Shown in pieces: positions 20,114-29,149 of a DNA stretch of 63,662 nt. Below the pieces are notes generated by a model. It was not told the origin of the DNA and did no database searches. It saw only the letters and a list, made by a program, of their open reading frames with translations. The translations under genes were made by a program, and so were the position numbers. The stretch is from contig VFKA01000032.1 of NCBI GenBank assembly GCA_009885795.1, forward strand, positions 1-63,662. The letters run 5' to 3'. This DNA comes from Rhodospirillales bacterium (GTDB lineage Bacteria > Pseudomonadota > Alphaproteobacteria > Dongiales > Dongiaceae). Position 1 is the stretch's first letter. Each line of letters begins with the position of its first letter.

Positions 20114-20887
20114 ATGCTGCTCGCCATCGATTGCGGCAACACCAACGTCGTCTTCGCCGTCTTCGACGGCGAAACCATCAAGGGCACGTGGCGGGCGTCG
20201 AGCGATACGCGCCGCACGGCCGATGAGTATGCCGTGTGGCTGACCCAGCTTATGGACCTCGCCGGCATCGAGCGCGCCGCGGTAACCCGCGCCATCATCG
20301 CCACCGTGGTGCCCGAGGCACTGTTCGAGCTCTCCACGCTCGCCAAGCGCTATTTCGGCTGCAAGCTGCTGGTGGTCGGCGAGGAGGGGGTCGAGCTCGG
20401 CATCGAGGCGGCGATCGACCGCCCCGATGAAGTCGGCGCCGATCGGCTGGTGGACGCCGTTGCCGCGCGAAAACTCTATGGCGCGCCCTTGATCGTGATC
20501 GATTTCGGCACCGCCACGACTTTCAATGTCGTCGACAACGACGGCAACTATGGCGGTGGCGCCATCGCGCCCGGCATCAAACTGTCGCTGGAGGCGTTGC
20601 GGATGGCCACAGCCAAGTTGCCGGGTGTCGCCATCCGGCGTCCGGCGCGGGTGATCGGCAAGAGCACCGTCTCCGCCATGCAGTCGGGTATCTTCTGGGG
20701 CTACATCGGCTTGATCGAAGGGATGGTGCAGCGCATCCGCGCCGAGTTCGGGGCGCCGATGCGCGTGGTGGCGACCGGCGGCCTGGCGCCGCTCTTCCAG
20801 GGCGCCACGGCCGTGATCGATCATGTGGACGGAGAACTTACCCTGCGCGGTCTTGCCATCGTTGCCGCGCTCAATTCCCGCGCATGA
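20114..20887 (+). CDS. coaX: type III pantothenate kinase
   Basis: First step of CoA synthesis: ATP-dependent phosphorylation of pantothenate. 257 residues. The ASKHA-fold phosphate loop DCGNTNVVFAVFDG is at the N terminus; GADRLVDAVAARKLYG and VIDFGTATTFNVVD carry the catalytic Asp and the second phosphate loop, as in CoaX. The start is two bases after the birA stop, and the stop overlaps the rnj start (ATGA). Confidence 0.95.
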   Translation: MLLAIDCGNTNVVFAVFDGETIKGTWRASSDTRRTADEYAVWLTQLMDLAGIERAAVTRAIIATVVPEALFELSTLAKRYFGCKLLVVGEEGVELGIEAAIDRPDEVGADRLVDAVAARKLYGAPLIVIDFGTATTFNVVDNDGNYGGGAIAPGIKLSLEALRMATAKLPGVAIRRPARVIGKSTVSAMQSGIFWGYIGLIEGMVQRIRAEFGAPMRVVATGGLAPLFQGATAVIDHVDGELTLRGLAIVAALNSRA

Positions 20888-22542
20888 TCGGACGCCCGGG
20901 GGCCGACGAACTGCTGTTCCTGCCCCTTGGAGGCGCCGGCGAAATCGGCATGAACCTCTCGCTCTACGGCCATGCCGGGAAGTGGCTGATGATCGATCTC
21001 GGCGTCATGTTCGGCGACGAGCGCACGCCCGGCATCGAACTCATCGTTCCCGATCCGGCTTTTATCACCGAGCGCCGGGACGACCTCGCCGGGCTCGTGA
21101 TCACGCACGCGCACGAAGACCATCTGGGCGCGGTGCCGCATCTGTGGCCGCGCTTGCGCTGTCCGATCTACGCGACGCCGTTCGCGGCCTCGGTCTTACG
21201 CCGAAAGCTGCGCGAGGCCGGATTGCAGGACGAGGCGCCCATCACCGAGATCGCGCTCTCGGGGCGCTTTTCCGTCGGGCCGTTCGATCTGGAACTGATC
21301 ACGCTCACCCATTCGATCCCGGAGCCGAACGCCATCGCCATTCGGACCTCGGCCGGCACTGTGCTTCACACCGGCGACTGGAAGCTCGACCCGGAACCGC
21401 TGGAAGGGCCGGTGAGCGACGAGGCCGCGTTGCGCCGCCTCGGCCGGGAAGGGGTCCTGGCGATGGTGTGCGATTCCACCAACGCGCTGGTCGCCGGGTC
21501 GAGCGGCTCGGAGGCGGCCCTGCGCGAAAGCCTGATACGCCTCGTCGGTACCAAGCGCCGGCGCGTCGTCGTCACGTGCTTTGCCAGCAATGTGGCGCGT
21601 ATGCGCACCATGTCGGATATCGCCGGCGCCAACGGCCGCCACGCCGCCCTGGTCGGCCGCTCGCTGTGGCGCATCGAGCAGGCGGCGCGCGAGACCGGCT
21701 ATCTGCAAGGCGTTCCCGATTTCATCACCGAACACGATGTCGGCTATCTCGACCGGGACCGGGCCCTGATCGTGTGCACCGGCAGCCAGGGCGAGCCGCG
21801 TTCGGCGCTGGCCCGCATCGCCCGGCGCGACCATCCGAACGTCGAGCTGGAGGCGGGCGACACGGTCATCTTCTCCTCGCGGGTCATTCCCGGCAACGAG
21901 GACGTCATCTACGCCATGCAGAACGAGCTGGTGCGCCAGGGCGTCGAGGTCGTGAGCGAACCGGACGCCTTCGTCCACGTGTCCGGCCATCCGGCGCGCG
22001 ACGAGCTTGCCACCATGTACCAATGGGTACGCCCGCGCATCGCCGTGCCGGTGCATGGCGAGCTTCGCCACCTGACGGCCCATGCCGCCCTCGCCAAGGA
22101 ATGTCAGGTGCCGGAGGCGCTGGTGCCGCTGAACGGTCAATTGATCCGGCTCGCTCCCGGACCGGCGGCGGTCGTGGAGGAGGTGACGTCGGGGCGCCTC
22201 GGCGTCGACGGCAATGCCCTGGTGTCGCTCAACGGCGCCCGGTTGAAGAACCGCCACCGCCTCGCCTTCAGCGGCGCGGCGCTGGTGACGATCGCGGTCG
22301 ATCGTTCCGGCGAATTGGCGGCCGATCCGCAGCTGGACCTGCCGGGCCTGGTCGATGAAATCGATGACGCCTTGACCGGGGAGGCGCTGACGGCAATCCG
22401 CGATGCGCTCAAGAGCCTGCCGGCCTCGCGGCGTGGGGATGACGCGGCGGTCAAGGAAACAGTCCGGCGCGCGGTCCGGCGCGCGGTTCGCCAACGGACG
22501 GGCAAGAAACCGGTGACCCTCGTCCATCTCGTCCGCGTGTAA
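20884..22542 (+). CDS. rnj: ribonuclease J
   Basis: Metallo-beta-lactamase/beta-CASP RNase with endo- and 5'-3' exonuclease activity in mRNA decay and rRNA maturation. 552 residues. The zinc motif HAHEDH is at 75-80; further metal ligands are in VLHTGDWKLD and HVSGHPARDEL; VCTGSQGEPRSAL is a typical beta-CASP stretch. The C-terminal domain is present (RAVRRAVRQRTGKKPVTLVHLVRV). Translationally coupled to coaX. Confidence 0.95.
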   Translation: MIGRPGADELLFLPLGGAGEIGMNLSLYGHAGKWLMIDLGVMFGDERTPGIELIVPDPAFITERRDDLAGLVITHAHEDHLGAVPHLWPRLRCPIYATPFAASVLRRKLREAGLQDEAPITEIALSGRFSVGPFDLELITLTHSIPEPNAIAIRTSAGTVLHTGDWKLDPEPLEGPVSDEAALRRLGREGVLAMVCDSTNALVAGSSGSEAALRESLIRLVGTKRRRVVVTCFASNVARMRTMSDIAGANGRHAALVGRSLWRIEQAARETGYLQGVPDFITEHDVGYLDRDRALIVCTGSQGEPRSALARIARRDHPNVELEAGDTVIFSSRVIPGNEDVIYAMQNELVRQGVEVVSEPDAFVHVSGHPARDELATMYQWVRPRIAVPVHGELRHLTAHAALAKECQVPEALVPLNGQLIRLAPGPAAVVEEVTSGRLGVDGNALVSLNGARLKNRHRLAFSGAALVTIAVDRSGELAADPQLDLPGLVDEIDDALTGEALTAIRDALKSLPASRRGDDAAVKETVRRAVRRAVRQRTGKKPVTLVHLVRV

Positions 22543-22562
22543 GAGGCCGGCCCGGCGTGCTA

Positions 22563-22760
22563 TACCAACGGTCGCAAATGTTGACTCATACGATGCGCCG
22601 ACGCGCTCCCCCTCACCCCGACCCTCTCCCCCGAAGACGGGGGCGAGGGAGAAGAACCGGCTTACCCTCGCCCGCTTCGCGGGAGAGGGAGGGCCCCATC
22701 GCCGAAGGCGATGGGAGGGTGAGGGGGACGCTCGCAAGTTGCGATCGGGGTCCGTTGGTA
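22563..22760. repeat. nested inverted-repeat element, about 200 bp (MITE-like)
   Basis: Outer arms TACCAACGG-TCGCAA (22563-22577) and TTGCGA...CCGTTGGTA (22739-22760) enclose further nested arms: GCGCTCCCCCTCACCC against GGGTGAGGGGGACGC, CCCTCTCCCCCG/CGGGGGCGAGGG, CCCTCGCCCGC/GCGGGAGAGGG and CCCATCGCC/GGCGATGGG. There is no coding capacity. It lies between rnj and mce and ends 11 bases before the mce start. It looks like a non-autonomous mobile element or a composite REP cluster. Confidence 0.65.
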
Positions 22761-22771
22761 AAAGCTGGACC

Positions 22772-23176
22772 ATGATCGGGCGTCTCAATCACATCGCCAT
22801 CGCCGTGCCGAACCTGGCAGCGGCATCGAGTCTCTATCGCGACACGCTCGGCGCCAAGGTATCGGCGCCGCTGGACCAACCGGAGCACGGCGTTACCGTG
22901 GTCTTCGTCGATCTCCCGAATACCAAGATCGAGCTGCTTCATCCCTTGGGCGATAACTCCCCAATCGCCGGTTTCCTCGAACGCAACCCTTCGGGCGGCG
23001 TTCACCACGTCTGCTATGAGGTCGCCGACATCCAGGCCGCTCGGGATCGGTTGAAGGCTGCCGGCGCGCGGGTGCTGGGCGGCGGCGAACCCAAGATCGG
23101 CGCGCATGGCAAGCCGGTCCTCTTTCTGCACCCCAAGGATTTCTGCGGCACCCTCATCGAGATCGAGCAGGCATAA
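22772..23176 (+). CDS. mce: methylmalonyl-CoA epimerase
   Basis: Interconverts (R)- and (S)-methylmalonyl-CoA in propionyl-CoA metabolism. 134 residues from the ATG at 22772. VOC fold with both beta-alpha modules: RLNHIAIAVPNL (metal His), VFVDLPNTKIELLHPLG, GGVHHVCYEVADI (second His) and KDFCGTLIEIEQ (metal Glu). Position after rnj and before a DUF1467-like gene matches many alphaproteobacteria. The palindromic element just upstream may separate it from the rnj transcript. Confidence 0.92.
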   Translation: MIGRLNHIAIAVPNLAAASSLYRDTLGAKVSAPLDQPEHGVTVVFVDLPNTKIELLHPLGDNSPIAGFLERNPSGGVHHVCYEVADIQAARDRLKAAGARVLGGGEPKIGAHGKPVLFLHPKDFCGTLIEIEQA

Positions 23177-23180
23177 AGCG

Positions 23181-23417
23181 ATGAGCTGGCTCGCCGGCAT
23201 CTTCGTCTACTTTCTCATCTGGTGGGTGGTGCTGTTCGCGGTTCTGCCCTGGGGCGTGCGCGTGCCCGACAACCCCGAGCCGGGTCACGCGACGAGCGCG
23301 CCCGCGAACCCGAACCTCTGGCGCAAGGCCGGGGCAACCACCGTCATTTCGTTCCTGATCTGGCTCGTGATCTATTGGATCGCCGCCAGCGGCCTCGTGT
23401 CGTTCCGCCAGCCATGA
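23181..23417 (+). CDS. DUF1467-like small membrane protein
   Basis: 78 residues with two membrane helices (about residues 5-27 and 53-74) joined by a Pro/Asn/Ala-rich loop with WGVRVPDNPEPGHA, the recognisable core of the DUF1467 family. Function is unknown. It is usually found between mce and proS, as here. Starts four bases after mce; the stop overlaps the tag start. Confidence 0.85.
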   Translation: MSWLAGIFVYFLIWWVVLFAVLPWGVRVPDNPEPGHATSAPANPNLWRKAGATTVISFLIWLVIYWIAASGLVSFRQP

Positions 23418-23962
23418 ACGCCGCCACGACCTATTGCGACGTGGCGCCGGGCCATCCCTGGCATGGGCCCTACCATGACCGCGAATACGGTTTTCCCATC
23501 GACGACGAATCGGCGCTGTTCGAGCGTCTGATTCTGGAGATCAACCAGGCGGGCCTGAGCTGGCTCACCATCCTCAAGAAACGCGAGGGGTTCCGGGCAG
23601 CGTATCACGGCTTCGAGGTGGATCGGGTGGCGCGCTACGGCGAGCGCGACCGTGCCCGGCTCCTCGGCGATGCCGGCATCATCAGGAATCGCCTCAAGGT
23701 CAACGCCGCCATCGAGAACGCCCGCCGGGTCAAGCTCCTGCGCCGCGAGCATGGCTCCTTCGCCGCCTGGATCGCCGCCCACCACCCCCGCGACAAGGCC
23801 GAATGGGTCAAGGTCTTCAAGAAGACCTTCCTCTTCACCGGCGGCGAGATCGTGGGCGAGTTCCTAATGAGCATCGGCTATCTGCCCGGCGCCCACCGCG
23901 AGGATTGCCCGGTCTATCCCCGCATCGCCCGCCGCCGGCCGCCTTGGTTGACCGAGAAATAG
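23414..23962 (+). CDS. tag: DNA-3-methyladenine glycosylase I
   Basis: Removes 3-methyladenine from alkylated DNA (base excision repair). 182 residues. Matches Tag: the early Cys/His segment YCDVAPGHPWHGPYHDREYGFP, LFERLILEINQAGLSWLTILKKREGFR with the recognition Glu, and the C-terminal zinc pair in YLPGAHREDCPVY. The ATGA overlap with the DUF1467-like gene suggests co-transcription. Its place between mce and proS is not a fixed feature of relatives, as far as I recall. Confidence 0.93.
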   Translation: MNAATTYCDVAPGHPWHGPYHDREYGFPIDDESALFERLILEINQAGLSWLTILKKREGFRAAYHGFEVDRVARYGERDRARLLGDAGIIRNRLKVNAAIENARRVKLLRREHGSFAAWIAAHHPRDKAEWVKVFKKTFLFTGGEIVGEFLMSIGYLPGAHREDCPVYPRIARRRPPWLTEK

Positions 23963-24268
23963 TGTTCCTTAACAATTAATTATGATGGTTCTCTAAAGCA
24001 CAAAGGCAGGACCCGGCGGGGGCCTGCCTCTGCTTTGGCGCCTTTTCCAGATTTGACCCTCGGCTTCCGTCCCTGGCCGCCGCGATCGATCTGTGTTCGT
24101 CCCTGAACTTGGGCCGCGCATCGGTTACCCGATGTCGCTTTTTTGTCGCCAAGACAAACCTATCCCCATTTTTCCTAAGAGTCACCTGAAACCGTAGCAA
24201 CGCCTATTAACCCAGCTGCCCGGACGGGGTCCACCCGATCTTAACCGGAAGGGGCTAGACTTTCCGCC
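23963..24268. other. 306-base intergenic region with AT-rich start and hairpins
   Basis: Begins with an AT-rich stretch (TTAACAATTAATTATGATGG, 23969-23988), contains the strong hairpin listed separately at 23995-24048, and a smaller one TTTGTC-gccaa-GACAAA at 24142-24158. No coding frame is evident. It likely ends the upstream operon and holds the promoter of the exported-protein gene at 24269. Confidence 0.5.
23995..24048 (+). terminator. candidate intrinsic terminator after tag
   Basis: AAAGCA-caa-AGGCAGG, a 12-base loop, then CCTGCCT-c-TGCTTT (24023-24036): 13 paired positions with a small internal bulge, followed by GGCGCCTTTT. The T-run is short and offset by a few bases, so termination may be partial. 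Confidence 0.5.
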
Positions 24269-24682
24269 ATGAAGCCGACCATCGGCGCCTTCACTTTCTT
24301 GATCTTGGCCAGCCTCGCCTCGGCCGCGACGGCGCAAGAGACGGTCCGTGTCTCGCGCGAGGATTGCTCGCGCCTGGTCGAGCACCGCGCGCAAGCGGGC
24401 GTCGCCTACCAGCCGGGCGTCGACGCCTATGGCCGGCCGGTTGTCCCCGCCGACCTCGAGGAAAGCCGCATCGTGCTGCCGGAGACCATCGCCATCGTCA
24501 TCACCGTCGAGATCCAGGACCGGTTCGGCATTCCGGCGAACTCGGTCCTGTTCGATCCGGAGGCGCATATCGGCGTCGCCGAGTTCGACTTCGCCGATCG
24601 AAGCGTGAGCTTCAACGGCGCACCCCTCACCGATCCCGAACAAGCCGCGCTCGCCGCTGCTTGCTCCGATCCCACCCGGTAG
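24269..24682 (+). CDS. exported hypothetical protein, 137 aa
   Basis: A clear signal peptide (MKPTIGAFTFLILASLASAATAQ, cleavage after ATAQ about residue 23) precedes a roughly 115-residue mature domain with two cysteines (in SREDCSRLVEH and the C-terminal AAACSDPTR) that could form a disulfide. Stretches such as YQPGVDAYGRPVVPADL and LPETIAIVITVEIQDRFGIP look like a compact conserved periplasmic protein. I do not recognise a named family. It stands alone before proS. Confidence 0.75.
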   Translation: MKPTIGAFTFLILASLASAATAQETVRVSREDCSRLVEHRAQAGVAYQPGVDAYGRPVVPADLEESRIVLPETIAIVITVEIQDRFGIPANSVLFDPEAHIGVAEFDFADRSVSFNGAPLTDPEQAALAAACSDPTR

Positions 24683-24744
24683 ACAGCCCGCCGCGCATTG
24701 CCTAAGGTCCGCGCCGCCAGTTCGCCTGGCACGAGGATGGGGCC

Positions 24745-26052
24745 ATGCGTCTTTCCAGCTTCTTCATGCCGACATTGAAGGAAGTGCCGTCCGAGGCGCA
24801 GATCGTCTCGCACCGGCTGATGCTGCGCGCCGGCATGATCCGCCAGGCCAGCGCCGGCATCTATTCGTGGCTGCCGCTGGGCTTCCGTGTCTTGAAGAAG
24901 ATCGAACAAATCGTCCGCGAGGAGCAGGACCGCGCCGGAGCCCAAGAGCTTCTCATGCCGACCATCCAGTCGGCCGATCTGTGGAAGCAATCGGGCCGGT
25001 ACGAGGATTACGGCAAGGAGATGCTGCGCATCCAGGACCGTCACGAGCGCGAGATGCTCTATGGTCCGACCAACGAGGAGCTGATCACCGACATCTTCCG
25101 CTCCGCCTGCAGAAGTTACCGCGACCTCCCGAAGCTGCTCTATCACATCCAATGGAAATTCCGCGACGAAGTGCGGCCGCGTTTCGGGGTCATGCGCGGG
25201 CGCGAGTTCCTCATGAAGGACAGCTACTCCTTCGACCTCGATTACGCCGGCGCCAAGCGCGCCTACAACAAGATGTTCGTCGCCTATTTGCGCACCTTCG
25301 CGCGCCTCGGCCTGAAGGCCATTCCGATGGAAGCCGAGGCCGGGCCGATCGGCGGCGATCTCAGCCATGAATTCATCATCCTGGCCGAGACGGGCGAGAG
25401 CGCCGTCTTCTGCCACCGCGACCTGCCGGCCTTCGACGTCCTCGAAAGCGAGCCCGATTTCGCCGCCGACCTGGAGCCCATGGTCCGGCGCTGGACGTCG
25501 CTCTATGCCGCCACCGATCAAAAGCACGATCCGGGCAAATGCCCCAAGGACCAACTGATCGAGGCGCGCGGCATCGAGGTGGGACACATCTTCTACTTCG
25601 GCACCAAGTATTCCGAGCCGCTGGGCGCCGCCGTCTCGACCCAGGACGGAAAGCCGGTGCCCGTGCACATGGGCTCCTACGGCATCGGCGTGTCGCGGCT
25701 GGTCGGCGCCATCATCGAAGCAAGCCACGACGACAACGGCATCGTCTGGCCGGACGCCGTGGCGCCCTTCGCCGTAGGCCTCGTCAATTTGAAGGCAGGC
25801 GATCCGCGCACGACCGGAACCTGCGACGACATCTACGCCAAGCTGCGCGCGCAAGGGATCGAAGTCCTCTATGACGATCGCGACGAGCGTCCGGGAGCCA
25901 AGTTCGCCGACATGGACCTCATCGGGCTGCCCTGGCAGCTCGTTGTCGGCCCGCGCGGCCTGGAGCGCGGCCAGATCGAACTGAAGCGCCGCCGCACCGG
26001 CGAGAAGCAGGAGCTTGGCCTCGAAGCCGCGCTCTCGCGGCTCGCCGGATAG
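24745..26052 (+). CDS. proS: prolyl-tRNA synthetase (short form)
   Basis: Class II synthetase that charges tRNA-Pro. 435 residues: the short alphaproteobacterial type lacking the ~180-residue editing insertion of E. coli ProS. Motif 1 around [24 protein letters not shown], motif 2 around [23 protein letters not shown], motif 3 around [17 protein letters not shown]-terminal anticodon-binding domain from about residue 345. Lack of the editing domain implies reliance on a separate trans-editing protein (inference from family knowledge). Confidence 0.96.
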   Translation: MRLSSFFMPTLKEVPSEAQIVSHRLMLRAGMIRQASAGIYSWLPLGFRVLKKIEQIVREEQDRAGAQELLMPTIQSADLWKQSGRYEDYGKEMLRIQDRHEREMLYGPTNEELITDIFRSACRSYRDLPKLLYHIQWKFRDEVRPRFGVMRGREFLMKDSYSFDLDYAGAKRAYNKMFVAYLRTFARLGLKAIPMEAEAGPIGGDLSHEFIILAETGESAVFCHRDLPAFDVLESEPDFAADLEPMVRRWTSLYAATDQKHDPGKCPKDQLIEARGIEVGHIFYFGTKYSEPLGAAVSTQDGKPVPVHMGSYGIGVSRLVGAIIEASHDDNGIVWPDAVAPFAVGLVNLKAGDPRTTGTCDDIYAKLRAQGIEVLYDDRDERPGAKFADMDLIGLPWQLVVGPRGLERGQIELKRRRTGEKQELGLEAALSRLAG

Positions 26053-26097
26053 GGCCTGTTAGGCAGCAAGCGATGCAGATCGCATTCTTCCCCTTTG

Positions 26098-26224
26098 TCA
26101 TCGCCGGGCGTGACCCGGCGATCCATGGCGCGGCCGGCGCCTTCGCTGGCAGAATCGCGCCGGTCGGGTGCGACGCCGGGCGTGCGATGCCGATGGATCG
26201 CCGGGTCGAGCCCGGCGATGACAG
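26098..26224. repeat. long inverted repeat made of two family A palindromes
   Basis: GTCATCGCCGGGCGTGACCC at the left and GGGTCGAGCCCGGCGATGAC at the right are oppositely oriented family A units about 80 bases apart between proS and lolC; each is itself palindromic around CGCCGGG/CCCGGCG. The inner region is GC-rich and non-coding. Confidence 0.65.
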
Positions 26225-26257
26225 CTTCATCGCGGCGGCTGACGGATAGCCGCGCCC

Positions 26258-27502
26258 ATGTTCTCCGCTTTCGAACGGCTGGTGGCGATGCGCTATCTGC
26301 GGGCGCGCCGCCAGGAAGGGTTCATCTCCGTCATCGCCGGGTTCTCGCTGCTTGGCATCGGACTCGGCGTCGCCACGCTCATCATCGTCATGTCGGTGAT
26401 GAACGGGTTTCGCCACGAGCTCATGGGGCGCATCCTCGGCCTCAACGGCCATCTGACCGTGAGCGCGAACGCCGCGTCGTTCGACGATTTCGACAACATC
26501 GCCGGCCTGGTGAAGGCCGTGGAGGGCGTCGTCTCGGTCACCCCCATTGTCGACGGCCAGGTCATGGTCGCCGCCGGCACCAACGCGGTGGGCGCCCTTG
26601 TGCGGGGACTGCGGCCCGAGGACATTCGCGGGCGCGCGATCATCGCCGGCAATATCCGGTCGGGAAGCCTGGATCGCTTTCAAGGTCCCGACGTCGTCGC
26701 GATCGGCCAGCGCATGGCCGAACGGATGAACCTGCCCATCGGCGGCAAGGTCACGCTGATCTCGCCGCAAGGGACGACGACCGTACTCGGCACGGTGCCG
26801 CGCATGAAGACCTACGAAGTGGTGGCCGTGTTCGAGGTCGGCATGTTCGAATACGACAGCAGTTTCGTCTTCATGCCGCTCGAGGCGGCGCAGCTTTTCT
26901 TCAGGCACAAGAACGCCGTCACCGACATCGAGATCATGGTGGCCGATCCGGGACAGGTGACGCCGGTGGCGCGCGCGATTCAGGAAAGCCTGGGCACGGG
27001 CTTCCGCCTGCTCGACTGGCAGCGCGCCAATTCGAGCTTCTTCACCGCGATTCAGGTGGAACGCAACGTCATGTTCCTGATCCTGACGCTCATCATCCTG
27101 GTCGCGGCGTTCAACATCATCTCCGGCCAGATCATGCTGGTGAAGGACAAGGGCCGCGACATCGCTATCTTGCGCACCATGGGCGCGACGCGCGGCATGA
27201 TTTTGCGCATCTTTCTCCTGAGCGGCGCTTCGATCGGAATCGTCGGAACCGGCGCCGGCGTCCTCATCGGGCTGCTCTTCTGCAACAACATCGAGGGCAT
27301 CCGGCGGTGGCTCGAAGGCCTCACCAACACCAAACTCTTCGCCGAGGAAATCTATTTCCTGTCCAAGCTGCCGGCGATCGTCGATCCGGTCGAGGTGGCA
27401 TCCATCGTCGCCATGGCGCTGGGGCTGTCGCTGCTGGCAACCATCTACCCGTCCTGGCGGGCGGCGCGTCTCGATCCGGTCGAGGCCCTGCGCTATGAGT
27501 GA
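26258..27502 (+). CDS. lolC: lipoprotein-releasing system permease LolC/LolE
   Basis: Inner-membrane permease of the LolCDE ABC exporter that hands lipoproteins to LolA. 414 residues: N-terminal membrane helix (FISVIAGFSLLGIGLGVATLIIVMSVMNGFRHEL), a large periplasmic domain (about 50-270), then three C-terminal helices of the FtsX-like domain. Alphaproteobacteria have one LolC/E-type gene next to lolD, probably acting as a homodimer. Overlaps the lolD start by eight bases. Confidence 0.94.
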   Translation: MFSAFERLVAMRYLRARRQEGFISVIAGFSLLGIGLGVATLIIVMSVMNGFRHELMGRILGLNGHLTVSANAASFDDFDNIAGLVKAVEGVVSVTPIVDGQVMVAAGTNAVGALVRGLRPEDIRGRAIIAGNIRSGSLDRFQGPDVVAIGQRMAERMNLPIGGKVTLISPQGTTTVLGTVPRMKTYEVVAVFEVGMFEYDSSFVFMPLEAAQLFFRHKNAVTDIEIMVADPGQVTPVARAIQESLGTGFRLLDWQRANSSFFTAIQVERNVMFLILTLIILVAAFNIISGQIMLVKDKGRDIAILRTMGATRGMILRIFLLSGASIGIVGTGAGVLIGLLFCNNIEGIRRWLEGLTNTKLFAEEIYFLSKLPAIVDPVEVASIVAMALGLSLLATIYPSWRAARLDPVEALRYE

Positions 27503-28172
27503 GGTGCTGAGGCTCGATCACGTCCGGCGCGGCTTCGCGCAAGGCGGCGCACGGCTCGACGTCCTTGTCGACGCGACGCTGAAACTCATCCCCGGCGAAA
27601 TGGTGGCGCTGGTCGGGCCGTCGGGCTCGGGAAAATCGACGCTTCTACACATCGCCGGCCTCCTGGAGCGCGGCGATGGCGGCGAGATTTTCGTGGCGGG
27701 CGAGGCCACGTCCAAGCTCAACGACGCCCGCCGGACGGCTTTGCGGCGCGGCACCATCGGCTTCGTCTACCAGTACCACCACCTGCTGCCGGAATTCTCC
27801 GCGCTGGAGAACATCGTCATTCCGCAGATGATCGCCGGCAAGCCGCGCCGGAAAGCGGCGGCGCGCGCCGAGCAGCTCCTGGCGGCGGTCGGATTGACGG
27901 ACCGCGCCAGCCACCGGCCGGGGAAGCTCTCCGGCGGCGAGCAGCAGCGCGTCGCCGTTGCCCGCTCGCTCGCCAACGAGCCGAAGCTGCTGTTGGCCGA
28001 CGAGCCCACCGGCAACCTCGACCATCGCAACGCCGACGAGACCTTCGCGCTGCTTCAACGCCTGGTGCGCGAGGGCGGTCTTGCCGCCCTCATCGCCACC
28101 CACAACCTCGACATCGCCCGGCGCATGGACCGGAAGCTCACCATCGACGACGGCGTGGTGAAGCCGGGTTGA
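27495..28172 (+). CDS. lolD: lipoprotein-releasing ABC transporter ATPase LolD
   Basis: ATPase powering lipoprotein release. 225 residues with all motifs: Walker A GPSGSGKST 41-49, Q-loop Gln93 in FVYQYHHLLPEF, signature LSGGEQQ 145-151, Walker B LLLADEP 165-171, switch His203 in ATHN. Its last 60-80 codons plus 20 bases after the stop are repeated, diverged, at 28966-29169 and 29795-30057. In relatives dnaE normally follows directly; here about 3.9 kb intervene. The end of this intact copy differs from both repeats more than they differ from each other near the stop, so the 3' part may have been replaced. Confidence 0.96.
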   Translation: MSEVLRLDHVRRGFAQGGARLDVLVDATLKLIPGEMVALVGPSGSGKSTLLHIAGLLERGDGGEIFVAGEATSKLNDARRTALRRGTIGFVYQYHHLLPEFSALENIVIPQMIAGKPRRKAAARAEQLLAAVGLTDRASHRPGKLSGGEQQRVAVARSLANEPKLLLADEPTGNLDHRNADETFALLQRLVREGGLAALIATHNLDIARRMDRKLTIDDGVVKPG

Positions 28173-28222
28173 TTGGATTCGTCTCGGTTTGAGGTGAAAC
28201 GGGAAGCGGTGAAGCTCCAGGT

Positions 28223-28951
28223 ATGGGAGCGGATGGAGTAAAGAAGTTGACCGCGAAAGTGTTGATATTTGATATAGGCGGCACGGTATTCGATTGGAAC
28301 TCGGCGGTTGTCGAAACCCTCGACCGATTGGTTCCCCCACAAAGTATGCCGAAGCCTGACCGCCAGGCTTTTGCATTCGCCTGCCGTGCCCGGTTCATGG
28401 AATTGAACGGCGCCATCATGCGGGGTGAAAAGTCATGGCTTACCGCCGATCAGATACTTGCAGCAGTCATGGAAGACTTATGGGAACAGACCGGATTGCC
28501 AAGACTTACGATCGAGGCCAAACTCGATCTCGCGCATTCGTGGCGTCGAATGCCTGCTTGGCCTGGAGCGCGTGAAGCAATTGCTTCGCTTAGAGAATCT
28601 TACATCGTCGCGCCGTTGACGATTCTAAGCTGGTCGATGGCTGTTGGCTCGTCGCGGAAAAACAACATCAACTGGGATAGTATTCTGTCCTGCGATATCC
28701 TCGGCATCTACAAACCCGATCCCCGATGCTACTCGCGAGCAGCCGAGATAGTCGATTGTGCCCCCGGGGATATTATGATGGTGGCCTCCCACCCAAGCGA
28801 CCTCCGCGCCAGTATGGCAGCGGGGTACCGTTCGGCCTATGTCATGCCCAGACTTGAGGATCCCGGCGATGACTACACGGATACCGGTTTTGCGAAGGAG
28901 TTCGACGTCGTGGCACAGGACTTTGCAGATCTTGTAAGACGGCTTTCGTAG
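28223..28951 (+). CDS. haloacid dehalogenase type II-like HAD hydrolase
   Basis: 242 residues with the HAD-superfamily core of the (S)-2-haloacid dehalogenase branch: motif I FDIGGTVFD (nucleophile Asp), a cap domain about 30-110, motif II region VAPLTILSWSMAVG where LSN is usual, Lys of motif III in GIYKPDPRCYSRAAE, and motif IV VASHPSDLRAS. Glycine at the third position of motif I (normally Tyr) and Trp-Ser for Asn are odd, so dehalogenase activity is uncertain. No good ribosome-binding site; a start slightly downstream is possible. Codon use is less GC-biased than lolD. It is the cargo between lolD and the first extra lolD end. Confidence 0.8.
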   Translation: MGADGVKKLTAKVLIFDIGGTVFDWNSAVVETLDRLVPPQSMPKPDRQAFAFACRARFMELNGAIMRGEKSWLTADQILAAVMEDLWEQTGLPRLTIEAKLDLAHSWRRMPAWPGAREAIASLRESYIVAPLTILSWSMAVGSSRKNNINWDSILSCDILGIYKPDPRCYSRAAEIVDCAPGDIMMVASHPSDLRASMAAGYRSAYVMPRLEDPGDDYTDTGFAKEFDVVAQDFADLVRRLS

Positions 28952-28965
28952 TTGTTTCCATTGGG

Positions 28966-29149
28966 TCTTCTGGCGGACGAGCCCACCGGCAACCTCGACC
29001 ACCGCAATGCCGACGAGGCCTTCGCGCTGCTACAGCACCTGGTGCGCGAAGGCGGCCTGGCCGCCCTCATCGCCACCCACAATCTCGACATCGCCAGGCG
29101 CATGGACAGGAAGCTCACGATCGACGAGGGCGTGGTGAAGCCGGGCTGA
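28966..29149 (+). pseudogene. extra copy of the lolD 3' end (copy 2)
   Basis: In frame from Walker B to the stop: [30 protein letters not shown] and [12 protein letters not shown], matching LolD from about residue 166. Hand comparison with intact lolD from the GCCGACGAG codons onward gives 16 substitutions, 13 of them synonymous. Identity continues for 20 bases beyond the stop (TTGGAATCGTCTCGGTTTGA, one mismatch) and then ends. It has no start, Walker A or signature and cannot make an ATPase. Confidence 0.92.

Noticed and set aside
22563-22760. CRISPR-like array
   Set aside because: The repeats are inverted and nested rather than direct and evenly spaced, and no cas gene is present in the window.
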